From positions 372,001 through 436,000 of the forward strand of contig CAVZCJ010000001.1 of NCBI GenBank assembly GCA_963773625.1: a stretch of 64,000 nucleotides of DNA, written 5' to 3'. The notes under the pieces are model-generated. The model saw only the letters and a list, made by a program, of their open reading frames with translations, had not been told where the DNA came from and searched no databases. Source of the stretch: DATARH01 sp963773625. GTDB lineage: Bacteria > Pseudomonadota > Alphaproteobacteria > ATCC43930 > CGMCC-115725. How positions within the stretch are numbered: the stretch's first letter is position 1; each line of letters starts with the position of its first letter. Positions 26,412 through 35,979 of this stretch are shown here, in pieces. The translations under genes were made by a program, and so were the position numbers.

Positions 26412-27435
26412 CGCTCCCCTCCTCGCCCGCTACGCCGAGGGCATCTTCTGGCTCGCCCGCCAGGTCGAGCGCGCCGAGAACCTATCGCGCATCATCGAGG
26501 TGCAGGAGACCTACGCCCGCAACCGCAGCGGCGTGCGCGACTGGTCGTCGATCGTCCAGTTGAATTCCGACGAGGAGCCCTTTTCGGAAAAGCACGCCAC
26601 CGCCAACGCGCGCAACGTCATCCGCTTCTACGTCACCGACGGCGATAACCCGACCTCGATCAAGCGCGCGATCAGCAATGCGCGCGAAAACGCCCGCGCG
26701 CTGCGGTCGTTGGTCTCGACCGAGATGTGGATGCAGCTGAACGTGTTCTACAACCGCCTCAACGCCATCGACGACAAGGAGCTGGCGCCGGGCAGCCTGT
26801 CGCCGCTGCTCAACGAGATCAAGCTGGGCTGCCAGACCTTCACCGGCATCACCGAAGGCACGTTCTACCGCGACCAGGCCTGGTATTTTTACCGGCTCGG
26901 CCGCTATATCGAGCGCGCCGACCAGACGACCCGGCTGCTCGACTCGAAATACTACGTGCTGTTGCGCGACACCGACGTCACCAATGTCGTCAACACCGGC
27001 CAGTGGCTGGCGCTCTTGCGCGCCGCCTCGGGCTATCACGCCTTCCGCGCGCTGCACCAGAGCGACCTCACCCCGTGGCGGGTCGCCGCGTTCCTGCTGT
27101 TCAACCCGACCTTTCCGCGCTCGGTGCTGCTCTGCGTCAAGGAGGTCGACGCCAGCGTCACCGGCCTCAAATCGCGCTACAACATCCGCGGCGGCAACGA
27201 CGTCGCCGAGGGCCTCGACCAACTGCGCTCGATTCTCGACACGCGCTCGATCGACGAGGTGCTGGAGACCGGTCTCCACGAATTCATCGATTTCATCCAG
27301 CGTTATCTGAGCGCGATTACCGACCGGCTCGGCGCCGCGTTTTTCGGTCATCCGCCAGTCGAAAAGGCCGCTTGGCAGAACGCCGAGCTGTGGCCACCCT
27401 ACGCGGCCGACTTGCAAACCCAGGCGCAAGCCTGA
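26404..27435 (+). CDS. Alpha-E domain protein (DUF403)
   Basis: About 343 aa, helical throughout. The opening LLARYAEGIFWLARQVERAENLSRII is the alpha-E signature (Tyr, Trp, Arg, Glu in helix 1), repeated as WYFYRLGRYIERADQTTRLLD in the second half, which indicates internal duplication. TTG start overlapping the ATP-grasp stop. Function unknown, but it is the constant partner of circularly permuted ATP-grasp enzymes in a presumed peptide-modification pathway. Confidence 0.85.
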   Translation: MSSAPLLARYAEGIFWLARQVERAENLSRIIEVQETYARNRSGVRDWSSIVQLNSDEEPFSEKHATANARNVIRFYVTDGDNPTSIKRAISNARENARALRSLVSTEMWMQLNVFYNRLNAIDDKELAPGSLSPLLNEIKLGCQTFTGITEGTFYRDQAWYFYRLGRYIERADQTTRLLDSKYYVLLRDTDVTNVVNTGQWLALLRAASGYHAFRALHQSDLTPWRVAAFLLFNPTFPRSVLLCVKEVDASVTGLKSRYNIRGGNDVAEGLDQLRSILDTRSIDEVLETGLHEFIDFIQRYLSAITDRLGAAFFGHPPVEKAAWQNAELWPPYAADLQTQAQA

Positions 27436-27447
27436 TGATGGCCCCGC

Positions 27448-28350
27448 ATGAAGCTTCTGACGGTTCGCCACGTCACCACCTACCGCTACAAGCAGCCGGT
27501 GTCGTTCGGCGAGCACCGCATGATGCTGCGCCCGCGCGACAGCTACGACCAGCGCCTGATCGAGGCGCGGCTCGTCATCACTCCCGAGCCCGCCGCGCTC
27601 AACTGGATGCACGACGCGTTCGGCAATTGCGTCGCGATCGCCCGCTTCTCCGGTCGCGCCGCCGAATTGCAATTCGACAGCACCATCCGCCTCGACCACG
27701 AGCCCAACAACGCGCTCGAATTCGCGCTCGACGATTACGCGCTCGATTACCCGTTCTCCTACAGCTCCGAGGAAATCCCCGATCTGTCGCGCGCGATCGA
27801 GCGGCAATATCTCGACCGCGACCGCGACATCGACCGCTGGGCGCACCAGTTCCTGCGCAAGCAGGGGCCGACCGGCACGCGCGAGCTGTTGGCGGCGATG
27901 ACCCACGCGATCCACGAGCGCTTCACCTATATCGCGCGCAGCGAGATGGGCACCCAAGACCCGGCGGTGACCTTACGCCTCGGCAGCGGCTCCTGCCGCG
28001 ACTTCGCGCTCCTGATGATGGAGGCGGTGCGCTCACTGGGACTCGCGGCGCGCTTCGTCTCGGGCTACGTCGTGCCGTCGGGCCGCATCGACACCAAGCG
28101 GCTTGGCGGCGAGTCGACCCATGCCTGGCTCGAAATCTACCTGCCTGGCGCCGGCTGGATCGAATACGACCCGACCAACGGCCTTATCGGCAACGAGGAA
28201 CTGATCCGCGTCGCGGTCGTGCGCGACCCGCGCCAGGCGGTGCCGGTCTCCGGCACCTGGACCGGCTTTCCCTCCGATTTCATCGACATGACCGTCGACG
28301 TCGCGGTCACCCCCGACACCCCCGAGGAAGCGACCCGCGTCCGGGCCTAG
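27448..28350 (+). CDS. Bacterial transglutaminase-like cysteine protease
   Basis: 300 aa. The N-terminal beta domain (VRHVTTYRYKQPVSFGEHRMML) is followed by the papain-like core: GSCRDFALLMMEAVRSLG with the catalytic Cys, STHAWLEIYLPG with the His and WIEYDPTNG with the Asp. It probably cleaves or transfers the peptide made by the ATP-grasp partner. Third gene of the operon, 12 nt after the alpha-E gene. Cytoplasmic, as there is no signal peptide. Confidence 0.88.
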   Translation: MKLLTVRHVTTYRYKQPVSFGEHRMMLRPRDSYDQRLIEARLVITPEPAALNWMHDAFGNCVAIARFSGRAAELQFDSTIRLDHEPNNALEFALDDYALDYPFSYSSEEIPDLSRAIERQYLDRDRDIDRWAHQFLRKQGPTGTRELLAAMTHAIHERFTYIARSEMGTQDPAVTLRLGSGSCRDFALLMMEAVRSLGLAARFVSGYVVPSGRIDTKRLGGESTHAWLEIYLPGAGWIEYDPTNGLIGNEELIRVAVVRDPRQAVPVSGTWTGFPSDFIDMTVDVAVTPDTPEEATRVRA

Positions 28351-28847
28351 GTCCGAGTATCCAGCCCTCGCTATGCCGTCTCCGCTGTTCCACGATCCGG
28401 CAGTACCGTGGCGACGAGTAATCAGCGCGTTGATATCACTCGATTTTTGGCCGGAAGTGACGCCAAAAAAACAGCGGCGATAACAGCGATAAAACAGCGG
28501 CCGAACAGCGGAATATCAGCGGAAAAAACAGCGGCGCTCTTGCTGTTTTCGCGCCTCACCCGCCCCACGCCGCAGCCGGTGCGAGGGGTGCTGGCGGCGC
28601 GCGCACCTCGGCTGTCGTCCGCCGAGGGTGTTTCGGCGCACCTGGAGTAAGTCTTATTTACCGCCTAGTCGCGGATTGCCGGGAGGTCGAAGAGCATTTG
28701 CGCGGCTGAGTGGAACGGGCACGCCCCGCTAGCACACGTCTGGGTTCGGCGCGCTGCTTGAGAGCAGCATGCTCGGCCGATTGGTAGCCGTGCGGAAGTG
28801 GGAATAACAAGAACATATCAAGAGGCGTCGCAAAATTATTTGCGCGA
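28351..28847. other. Intergenic region with a phased short repeat, no convincing gene
   Basis: An open frame at 28408-28650 encodes only the repeat translation (KKTAAITAIK…) and Pro/Arg-rich tail, without an SD, and is not accepted as a gene. The notable content is the repeat at 28471-28534. Confidence 0.5.
28471..28534 (+). repeat. Six copies of (A/T)CAGCG spaced 11-12 bp
   Basis: ACAGCG starts at 28471, 28483, 28494, 28505, (TCAGCG) 28516 and 28528, each within A-rich spacers and usually followed by G. Spacing of 12, 11, 11, 11 and 12 bp places all copies on about the same helix face. Confidence 0.7.
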
Positions 28848-30077
28848 TCAACGCATGCGCGAGCCGGGGTCCATCCCGAGATAGACGCGGCCGCCGATCG
28901 GGTACCATTCCGGCGCCAGGGTCACCGTCTGCCCGACGGTATTGAGGTCGCGCCAGCATTCCGCCAGCCGGCTCTCGCGCTTGAACGAGGTGCTGCCGCC
29001 CATTCGGTACACCAAATCCATCGCCTCGCGCGCGCTGTCGGCGGCATAGGTCGAGGCGAGCCGGCAGCGGGCGCGCTGCTCCAGCGTGGTCTCGCCGCCC
29101 GAAGCGACCACATCCCACAATTCGGTGATCATCGCGGTGCGATAGGCGCGCCCGGCATTGAGGATCGCGTCGGCCCGGCCGACCGCGTCCTGCACCTGCG
29201 GGTTCTCACAGAGCAGCCCAGCGGGGCGGCCGCGCGGCTGCTTGCCGCCGGCGAGCTGGATCAGCGCCTCGATCCCGGCGCGCGCGATGCCAGTGATGAC
29301 AGCGCTGTGGTGCGGCCCGACCCAGCATTGCGCCGGCAGCTGGTAGGTCACCCCCGGCCAGCGGTTCCACTGGTTGTCGAGCGGCGCGCCGAGATGCGGC
29401 ATGATCCGCCGCTCGGGCACGAACACATTGTCCGCGGTCCAGTCGAAGCTGCCGGTGCCGCGAAGCCCGGCCACGTCCCAACTGCCGGGCACGGTCTCGA
29501 CCTCGGAGCGGGCAAAGTAGGCACGCCAAAACAGCGGCCTGCCGTCCGGGCCGGTGCGCGGCTTGCCGTCGTCGAGGATCTGAAAGCTCCCCAGCATCCA
29601 GCTCGCCTCTTGCGAGCCGCTGCCAAAACTCCACCGCCCACTGACCCGGTAACCGCCCTCGACCGGCACGCCCTGCCCGCCGCCCTGCACCGCGGTGCCA
29701 GCGCCGACGGTACTGGGGTTCTGCCCGTACATCTCCCGGGTCCCCTCGTCCGGCAGGCCGAGCGAGACGAGCTGCACGATGCCGTTATTGGCGAGGTTCC
29801 AGCCGACCGAGCCGCAGCCCTCGGCCATCAGCTCGACGACGCGTAGATAGGTCAGCGGGTCGCATTGCAATCCACCGAGGGCGCGCGGGATCATCATCCG
29901 GTAGAAGCCCGCCTCGTGCATCTTGGCGACCAGCGGCTTCGGCAGGCGCTGCTCGCGCTCGAGCTGCTCCTGGTACTGGCGCAACTCCGGCTTCAGCGCG
30001 GCCGCCGCCTGCACCACCGGCTGCGCCTCGACATTCTCCGGCAAACGCGCATCGTCGAAGATCGTGTTGGTGTCCAT
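28848..30077 (-). CDS. Acyl-CoA-dehydrogenase-fold flavoprotein (group D monooxygenase-like)
   Basis: 409 aa. It has the N-terminal helical domain (RLPKPLVAKMHEAGFYRMMIPRALGG), the middle domain VSGRWSFGSGSQEASWMLG and the C-terminal helices ending YRMGGSTSFKRESRLAECWRDLNT. The catalytic Glu of true acyl-CoA dehydrogenases is not evident, and the ...S-F...W-R-D pattern fits flavin-dependent hydroxylases such as HsaA, DszC or pigment monooxygenases. A separate flavin reductase would be expected but is not adjacent. Substrate unknown. Confidence 0.78.
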   Translation of the reverse strand: MDTNTIFDDARLPENVEAQPVVQAAAALKPELRQYQEQLEREQRLPKPLVAKMHEAGFYRMMIPRALGGLQCDPLTYLRVVELMAEGCGSVGWNLANNGIVQLVSLGLPDEGTREMYGQNPSTVGAGTAVQGGGQGVPVEGGYRVSGRWSFGSGSQEASWMLGSFQILDDGKPRTGPDGRPLFWRAYFARSEVETVPGSWDVAGLRGTGSFDWTADNVFVPERRIMPHLGAPLDNQWNRWPGVTYQLPAQCWVGPHHSAVITGIARAGIEALIQLAGGKQPRGRPAGLLCENPQVQDAVGRADAILNAGRAYRTAMITELWDVVASGGETTLEQRARCRLASTYAADSAREAMDLVYRMGGSTSFKRESRLAECWRDLNTVGQTVTLAPEWYPIGGRVYLGMDPGSRMR

Positions 30078-30201
30078 GGGCGTCTCCTACGGGGCGAAGC
30101 CTAGCACGTCGTCCGCCGGGCGGAAGAGCGCGTTATTCCCGCTCCGCCCATGCGGTTATGCGCAGAGAGCGAGCTCCGATTTCGCGAGCGTTATGTCGCC
30201 C

Positions 30202-30579
30202 CTACCCCCACTTGGCCTGTCCGCCGACGGCAGTGATGGTGATGTGGCCCATCGTGGAGTTGGCCTTGGCGCCGTGCCAATGGCGCTCGCCCGCCTTGAT
30301 GTGGACGACGTCGCCAACATTGATCTCCTGCGGCGTACCGCCGTCGACCGCCACCATGCCCGAGCCCGATGTCACCACGAGGATCTGGTCGCAGGTATGA
30401 GCATGCCAGCCGGTGGTGCAGCCCTGGCTGAAATTCACCACGCTGCAATTGTAGTTGGGCGAGTCGCCCTGCTCGATGATCGTCTGGCGGGTGCGCTGGA
30501 CCGGCCCGGTCCACCCCTCGATCCGGTCGGCGCCTTCCACTGGCAGGTCCGGAATGTTCTTCAGCGTGACCACCTTCAT
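30202..30579 (-). CDS. Single-domain cupin
   Basis: 125 aa. Cupin motif 1 is GCTTGWHAHTCDQILVVTSG (two His and a Gln/Glu position) and motif 2 GDVVHIKAGERHWHG (His). It likely binds a metal; many such proteins are small isomerases or dioxygenases acting in catabolic pathways. SD GGAGGAG just upstream. It is 122 nt upstream of the flavoprotein gene in the same direction and could work with it. Confidence 0.82.
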   Translation of the reverse strand: MKVVTLKNIPDLPVEGADRIEGWTGPVQRTRQTIIEQGDSPNYNCSVVNFSQGCTTGWHAHTCDQILVVTSGSGMVAVDGGTPQEINVGDVVHIKAGERHWHGAKANSTMGHITITAVGGQAKWG

Positions 30580-30791
30580 GGCTTTCTCCTCCTGTTTGAA
30601 CGCCCCACGCTATCGCAAATCGCCGAGGAACCGTAGCGCCGTAAGGGCAGAACCGGCTATGCGCTGGGCGGAGGCGAATAGCACCCATCGCGGCACGGGC
30701 CGCCTTTGACACAGAGCAGACCGATCCTTGCCATCAGGCCGCCCGATTTGAGGCAGACACCGGCGGCGCTCATAACGGCGAGGTAAGAAGC

Positions 30792-31763
30792 GTGTTCAGC
30801 GTAATTCTTGACTACCGCTGGGCGGCGCCGCTCGCCCGCGGAACCGTTCTGTCGCTGATCGCCGCGCTCGCGGCCTGTGCGACGCCGCCCGCGGACCCGA
30901 TCGACCGCGCCGCCTTCGAAAAGCGAAACGACCCGCTCGAGCCGCTCAACCGCAAGGTCCTCGCGGTCAATCAGTTTCTCGACCATATCGCCCTGCGGCC
31001 CGCGGCCAAGGCTTATGTCTTCGCCGTTCCCGAGGACGCGCGCGCGGCGATCCGGCATGTGCTCGACAATATGAAGGAGCCCAACCTGGTCTTTAACAAC
31101 GCGCTGCAGGGCGAGTTTAAGCGCGCGGGGATCAGCATGGGCCGCTTCGTCATCAACTCCACGGCAGGTGTCGGCGGCATCATCGACGTCGCCACCAAGG
31201 CGGGGCTCGACCGCCAACCCGCCGATTTCGGGCAGACCCTGTTTGTTTGGGGCCTGCCCTCGGGACCCTATATCGTGATCCCCATTCTCGGGCCGTCGAC
31301 CCCCCGCGACGCGATCGGCATGGCGGTCGACTCCTATGCCGACCCGTTCGCGATCCTGGCCACCGCGCGTGGCGTGACCGAGCTGACCACCAGCCGCCTC
31401 CTCGCCAACGGCGTCGATACGCGTGCCTCGCTGCTCGATCTGCTCGACGATCTGGAGAAGAACTCCCTCGATTTCTATGCGCAGTTGAGAAGCCTGGCGC
31501 AGCAGCGACGCGAGGCGGAGTTGCATCACGGCGCCTCTCCCGACGCCGGCCCCTCCCCTGGCGCAGCCCAGGACACTGACCCGTCCCCCGATGCAACCCC
31601 GAACCCCGCTCCCTCGCCCGCGCCGGAGCCGCCACCCGCCAAGGACAACGTTCCAGCGGCCCCCGCCGCCGCCGCGGAGCCGCCGCCTCCTATCGAGTAC
31701 GAGCCGACCGGTGCTGCCCCGCAGCCCAGTCCGCCGCCATCGCCCGGGCAGCCGAAACCCTGA
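30792..31763 (+). CDS. mlaA: MlaA/VacJ-family outer-membrane lipoprotein
   Basis: 323 aa. Lipoprotein signal with lipobox LAAC (Cys about 29). The MlaA core follows: NDPLEPLNRKVLAVNQFLD, NNALQGEFKRAGISMGRFVINSTAGVGG, GQTLFVWGLPSGPYIVIPILGPSTPRD and DSYADPF. MlaA extracts mislocalised phospholipids from the outer leaflet and passes them to MlaC. Residues 240-323 form an extra Pro/Ala/Asp-rich tail absent from E. coli MlaA, common in alphaproteobacteria. The only other Mla gene here is at 15346. Confidence 0.88.
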   Translation: MFSVILDYRWAAPLARGTVLSLIAALAACATPPADPIDRAAFEKRNDPLEPLNRKVLAVNQFLDHIALRPAAKAYVFAVPEDARAAIRHVLDNMKEPNLVFNNALQGEFKRAGISMGRFVINSTAGVGGIIDVATKAGLDRQPADFGQTLFVWGLPSGPYIVIPILGPSTPRDAIGMAVDSYADPFAILATARGVTELTTSRLLANGVDTRASLLDLLDDLEKNSLDFYAQLRSLAQQRREAELHHGASPDAGPSPGAAQDTDPSPDATPNPAPSPAPEPPPAKDNVPAAPAAAAEPPPPIEYEPTGAAPQPSPPPSPGQPKP

Positions 31764-31766
31764 CGC

Positions 31767-32519
31767 TCAGAGCGAGACCAGGTTTGCCGCGGTCAGCTGG
31801 TCCAGCCTGAGGAAGCGGGCGTCGCGGCGTTGCAATTCCCTGACCCCGGCGACCACGCCCGCGCCGCAGGGCCGATCCGGCTGATTGATATGGGCGACGA
31901 TGACCTCGCCGTTGGTCGCGCTGGCGATACGGTCGGCCACGCTGCGCGCCGGCAGCGAGGCGCCGATATCGGCGTTGAGCGAATACCCGGCAATGCCAAA
32001 GCCAAGCTCCTGGATCGCCGGAATCGCGGACGGACTATAATACCCCGCCGCGGCGCGGTACCAGCGCGGCGCCATGCCAGTGGCGGCGGTGATCGAGGTG
32101 GCACCCTCCACGACTTCGCGCCGCACGGCGGCCAGATCGCCCGCGACCGGAATGCCGAAAATACTGCGCTGGCCGAAGACAGGCGGGATATGTCGCTCGC
32201 CGTGGTTCTCGATGGCGAACAGATCGCGGTGCGCCATGAGCAACGCCAGGCCGGCCGGGTTGCGGCGCAGCCAAGCCCCGGTCACGAAAATCGTCGCGGG
32301 AATGCTGCTTTCGACCAGCGCCGAGGCGATCCGCTCGTCGAAGGCGCCTGGGCACGCATCGAGGGTCAACGCGACCGTCAGACGATCCGGCGGCGGGTTC
32401 GCCAGGCGCATGCGCGGCTCGACCGGCTCATCGCCGGCCATCGCCGCTCTGGCCAGCGTCAGCGGCAGAAGCGCCGGGGCCGTCAGCAAGGTCCGGCGCG
32501 ATAGGCAGAGGCAGCACAT
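31767..32519 (-). CDS. Exported polysaccharide deacetylase (NodB-like)
   Basis: 250 aa. The N-terminus LSRRTLLTAPALLPLTLA looks like a Tat signal (twin Arg then hydrophobic core). The NodB domain has TLDACPG (catalytic Asp pair region), FAIENHGERHIPP (two metal-binding His) and RAAAGYYS (motif 3). Such enzymes remove acetyl groups from peptidoglycan or exopolysaccharide in the periplasm. It converges with mlaA, 3 nt between stops. Confidence 0.82.
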   Translation of the reverse strand: MCCLCLSRRTLLTAPALLPLTLARAAMAGDEPVEPRMRLANPPPDRLTVALTLDACPGAFDERIASALVESSIPATIFVTGAWLRRNPAGLALLMAHRDLFAIENHGERHIPPVFGQRSIFGIPVAGDLAAVRREVVEGATSITAATGMAPRWYRAAAGYYSPSAIPAIQELGFGIAGYSLNADIGASLPARSVADRIASATNGEVIVAHINQPDRPCGAGVVAGVRELQRRDARFLRLDQLTAANLVSL

Positions 32520-33405
32520 AGTCGAACATCCCCAGCGGCAGCCTCGGCCGCGCCATGACTTGTCACATAACCGAGCCGCGATGAGGAAGCTGGTCTCGGC
32601 GATCTCTTAGGTCGCAACACGGGCGCATCGCAGCGGATCCTCACCAAGACAGTTTCGGGCAAAACCAAGACAGTCTCGGGCAAACCTGCGGGACGGCCGA
32701 TGCGCGCATTCCCGTCGAATGCCGACTCTCGACCCCACAACGGCCGCTCGTCGGAGCTCGCACGACCAGCGGTGTTGCCCCACATGCGTCATTCGAGACC
32801 CCACCTTAGATCGCCTGGCCGGGTGGCAAGCTGACATTGCCGGATGGCGACAGCAAAGGGCGGAACAGTGTGCTAGCGCCAATTGACAATCCAGAGGCGA
32901 CGCGCACAGCGGCTTCGGCGACAGCGTACGGGCGATCAAACCACGCCGCGCGGCGGCGAATTGCATCTTGTCCTTGCCGCCGGCTTCCTCGAATAGCCAG
33001 GCCGCAGCGCAAACACCCACCGTTCGTGAACGTAGCCAAAGCCGGCTTTCACTTCTAGGAAATCTCCGGCTCTAGGGCCATCCTTAGCTAATTCCTGCAA
33101 GGCCCTGAGCCGATTGATATTCTATTTATATTTGTAGGATTGTCAATATATTCTCGTATATTATGGATTTTATCACCATATTATTTGGAGGAATTTGTAT
33201 TAATCGAGGCTTTTATGATACCAGTTTTCTTAAGCGCCAGTCACGTCAGCGGTTTTAAGGCGTGGTCGCTCGCCCACACACCGGCCGACAACGACGATGA
33301 TCCGGCCGGCGGAGGCAGGCCGGTTGCGATCCGCGTTCGGGCCATCGTCGAGCCCACGGAGCAGGCTCATCGCCCCTGGCTCACGCAAGGAGTGGGGAGC
33401 GTGCT
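32520..33405. other. Long non-coding or degenerate region
   Basis: No convincing gene. An open minus-strand frame at 32607-33020 is Arg/Cys-rich with no SD or recognisable domain. A tandem CAAGACAGT(T/C)TCGGGCAAA repeat sits at 32645-32680. The section 33085-33220 is strikingly AT-rich for this genome, and the ORF across it (33140-33409) has no family. Confidence 0.4.
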
Positions 33406-33573
33406 TTGAAGCGCCCGGCTGACGAAGCAGCGTTCGATCGCAGACTGCTCGACGACCTCAGCGCAAGGCTTTTGATGAGGAGCTATGGCATCAACCGGGG
33501 CGCTCTCCAACTCGAGCTGACGCAAATCGCCCGCGTCCGTGCACGCGCGCATTTTGCGGAACCAAACCAATGA
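33406..33573 (+). CDS. Possible small protein (55 aa)
   Basis: TTG start after GGAGTGGGGAGC. It encodes a helical basic peptide (DEAAFDRRLLDDLSARLLMRSYG, then ALQLELTQIARVRARAHF). The stop overlaps the ATG of the next small ORF (ATGA), the main reason to believe it. No family recognised. Confidence 0.35.
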   Translation: MKRPADEAAFDRRLLDDLSARLLMRSYGINRGALQLELTQIARVRARAHFAEPNQ

Positions 33574-33707
33574 CAATTTTACCAGGCAGCGAAATTATCT
33601 TTCCCGTCGTCGGCGGCATCTTCGGCCTCGGTCGGCTCGCGACGATGCTAAGGGCCCTCCCGGAACTCGGGACAGATCGGGCCTTGGCACGTGGGCCACT
33701 GGATTGA
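33570..33707 (+). CDS. Possible small hydrophobic protein (45 aa)
   Basis: ATG overlaps the upstream stop. It has one hydrophobic stretch (IIFPVVGGIFGLGRLATML). It may form a two-gene unit with the preceding ORF. Not recognised; could be fortuitous. Confidence 0.3.
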   Translation: MTILPGSEIIFPVVGGIFGLGRLATMLRALPELGTDRALARGPLD

Positions 33708-34005
33708 CTTCCGGCACGCCGCCATTCGGATCCAATTCGACACCCCTGCCGACCGGGAAATCGCGAAAGGTTTTATAGAGAACTCGCATAGGGCATATGT
33801 GCCAGCGGCGAGCGGTACATCAAATGATCCGATGGTATATTTTTAGATAAGAACGGATTTCTTGGAGTTATGGTTCGCAAGGACCCTACTAACAGCTTCG
33901 ATGAGCTTCATCGTTGTGATTATCTTCTGGTTAGCGTTGGGCACAGGTTAATTAACTGAAACGGCGGTTATTTGTGAATTTTGTTAGCCATGAAGGGATG
34001 AAGCC
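33708..34005. other. Intergenic, nothing recognised
   Basis: No ORF with coding character and no hairpin terminator were seen here. Confidence 0.4.
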
Positions 34006-34086
34006 ATGAAACTCTTTTATTTTATTGGCAGTGTCGTCGTGCTACTAACCGTGGCGAACTTCTTTGGGGTAGGACAGTGGCCGTGA
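34006..34086 (+). CDS. Possible 26-aa single-TM microprotein
   Basis: ATG with GAAGGGATG upstream; peptide MKLFYFIGSVVVLLTVANFF plus six residues, almost all TM. It is coupled by a GTGA overlap to a second tiny TM ORF. No homologue recalled. Confidence 0.4.
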   Translation: MKLFYFIGSVVVLLTVANFFGVGQWP

Positions 34087-34184
34087 CCGGTCCCGCCGAT
34101 CGGCCGACTAATTTGGCGCAGAGCTGGCCGCTTGTCCTCTTGATCCTGGCTCTGGTCGCTTTCGCGTTGGCTGATCTCAGATAG
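34083..34184 (+). CDS. Possible 33-aa single-TM microprotein
   Basis: GTG start overlapping the previous stop. A short polar head (TGPADRPTNLAQSW) is followed by a TM helix (PLVLLILALVAFALADL). The pair looks like coupled small membrane proteins; function unknown. Confidence 0.38.
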   Translation: MTGPADRPTNLAQSWPLVLLILALVAFALADLR

Positions 34185-34496
34185 CCTTCGCCGCTAAGCG
34201 CGAGAGTTAGCCTGCTGCGGCCGACGCCGACCGTCGCGATCGGCCGCCGCCCGCCAGGCCGGCCGAGCGGATGCGCGAGAAGCTGCCATCCGCGAGCGCA
34301 GCCGCGACGCGCCGCTCGATCTCGCCAAGGCGACCCGTTCGAGCTCTTCGCCGTCTATTGCTTCCTGCCCGATCGCCTGGGAGTCGCATATATCGGCCCC
34401 GAGATCGCCTGACGCTTTTCGCCGCCCCGCGGGTTGACCGGCTCGCGCGCGGTAGCCATTGTGCGGCATCCGGCAATCATCGATGGGAGGCCCTAA
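34185..34496. other. Intergenic, nothing recognised
   Basis: GC-rich with open frames on both strands but no domain, SD-linked start or structure that I can support, apart from the GST ribosome-binding site GGGAGG at its end. Confidence 0.4.
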
Positions 34497-35190
34497 ATGG
34501 CGAAGTACATGCTGGTCAGCTTCAAAACCTGCCCTTGGGTGCAGCGCTCGGCGATCCTCTTGCGCGAGAAAAACACCCCGTTCGAGTTCCGCCATATCGA
34601 GCCCGACAACCGGCCTGACTGGTTCCTCGCCATCTCGCCGCACAAGAAGGTGCCGGTGATCCGCATCGACGATAAGGACTCGCTGTTCGAGTCGAACGCG
34701 ATCAACGAATACCTCGACGAGACGGTCGAGCCCACAGCTGCATCCGAAGGACCCGCTCCAGCGCGCGGTCAACCGGGCCTGGACCGATTACGTGCCGACT
34801 TTCGCCTCGTCGGTCACTGGCTGCGCCTATGCGCCGACCGAAGAAGCCTACAAGGCGGCGATCGCCAAGATCCCGGAGGCCTTCGGCCGGCTCGAAAAGG
34901 CGCTCGAGACGCAGGGCAGCGGCCCGTTCTTCAACGGCAAATCCTATTCGCTAGTCGACGCCGCCTACGCACCGTTCCTGCAGCGCTATGTCTTCCTCGA
35001 CCGGATCAAGAAGATCGGCGAGATGGAGAAATATCCGCGCCTCAAGGCGTGGTGCGACGCGCTGATGGCGCGCCCGTCGACGCATTCCTTCCCGCCCGCC
35101 GAATTCGAGGCGATGTACCGCGCCAATCTGCAAAAGCGCGGCAGCTACCTCTCGCAATTCGTCGAGCCGGCTAGGGCGGCGGCGGAGTAG
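34497..35190 (+). CDS. Glutathione S-transferase, one frame break
   Basis: About 230 aa after removing one C near 34733. The thioredoxin-like N-terminal domain has SFKTCPWVQRSAILLREK (Cys-Pro near residue 12, a CPxV/I type catalytic site) and KKVPVIRIDDKDSLFESNAINEYLDE with the Glu-Ser glutathione-binding pair. The all-helical C-terminal domain contains YSLVDAAYAPFLQRY (N-capping Ser-x-x-Asp). The Cys active site suggests a thiol transferase/omega- or beta-like enzyme rather than classic conjugation. Confidence 0.82.
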
Positions 35191-35971
35191 CTATGGGAGG
35201 ACCGTGAAGCCCTGCCGCTCGAAGAGCGGCCGGGCCTTCGTCCCTTCGAGATAGGCCAGATACGCGGCCGCGTCGGGGTTTTTCGAGCCGGCGAGGAGCG
35301 CGATCGGGTAGATGATTGGCGGGTGCGTGTCGGCGGGGAAGGTGGCGACGATCCTCACCCCCGGCTCGACCGCCGCGTCGGTCTGATAGACGATGCCGAG
35401 CGGCGCCTCGACGCGCGCCACCAAGGCCAAGGCCGCGCGCACGTTCTCGGCCTGGGCGATCTGGCCGGAGACCTGGTCCCAGACGCCCAATTTTTCCAAG
35501 GCCGCCTTGCCGTATTTCCCGGCCGGGACGGCGTTGGTGTCGGCCATCGCCAGCTTGCCGCCGCCGAGCGCTTTCGCGAGGTCGATGCCAGGAGCCATGG
35601 CGATTTGGATCGCGCTGTCCTTGGGGGCGATCAGCACCAGCTCGTTGCCAAGCAGGTTCTTACGGGTATCAGCTTTGATTAGGTTTTTCTTGACGAGGTA
35701 ATCCATCCAATCCAGATCGGCGGAGATGAAGATATCGGCGGGCGCGCCGCTCTCGATCTGCTTGGCCAACTGCGGGCTGGCCGCAAGCGATACGGCGATA
35801 TGCTTGCCGGTGTCTTTCCGCATATTGCGCGTCGATTGCGTCGAGCGCGTTCTTGAGGCTTGCTGCCGCGAACACCAGGACGTCGTCGGCTCGGGCCGGC
35901 GCGGCTCCCAGTGCCACGAACCCCGCGACGACTAGCGAAAAAACAATACGCGGCGCCAAATGCTTCGCCAT
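35191..35971 (-). CDS. modA: Molybdate-binding periplasmic protein, one frame break
   Basis: About 259 aa after removing one G near 35823. Signal peptide (FSLVVAGFVALGAAPARA-DD), then VFAAASLKNALDAI (molybdate-binding Ser), ASPQLAKQIESGAPADIFISAD (second Ser), GKLAMADTNAVPAGKYGKAALEKLG and a late Tyr (IVYQTDA). It captures molybdate for the ModBC transporter, which is not in this window. It lies downstream of the CoxMSL molybdoenzyme operon on the same strand, and a ModE-like palindrome precedes it. Confidence 0.87.
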
Positions 35972-35979
35972 CCCAGCCT

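Noticed and set aside
28471..28534. CRISPR array
   Set aside because: Repeat unit is only 6-7 bp with 4-6 bp spacers; no cas genes nearby.
32607..33020. Minus-strand ORF of 137 codons
   Set aside because: No ribosome-binding site, Cys/Arg-rich and without recognisable domain; overlaps a short tandem repeat.
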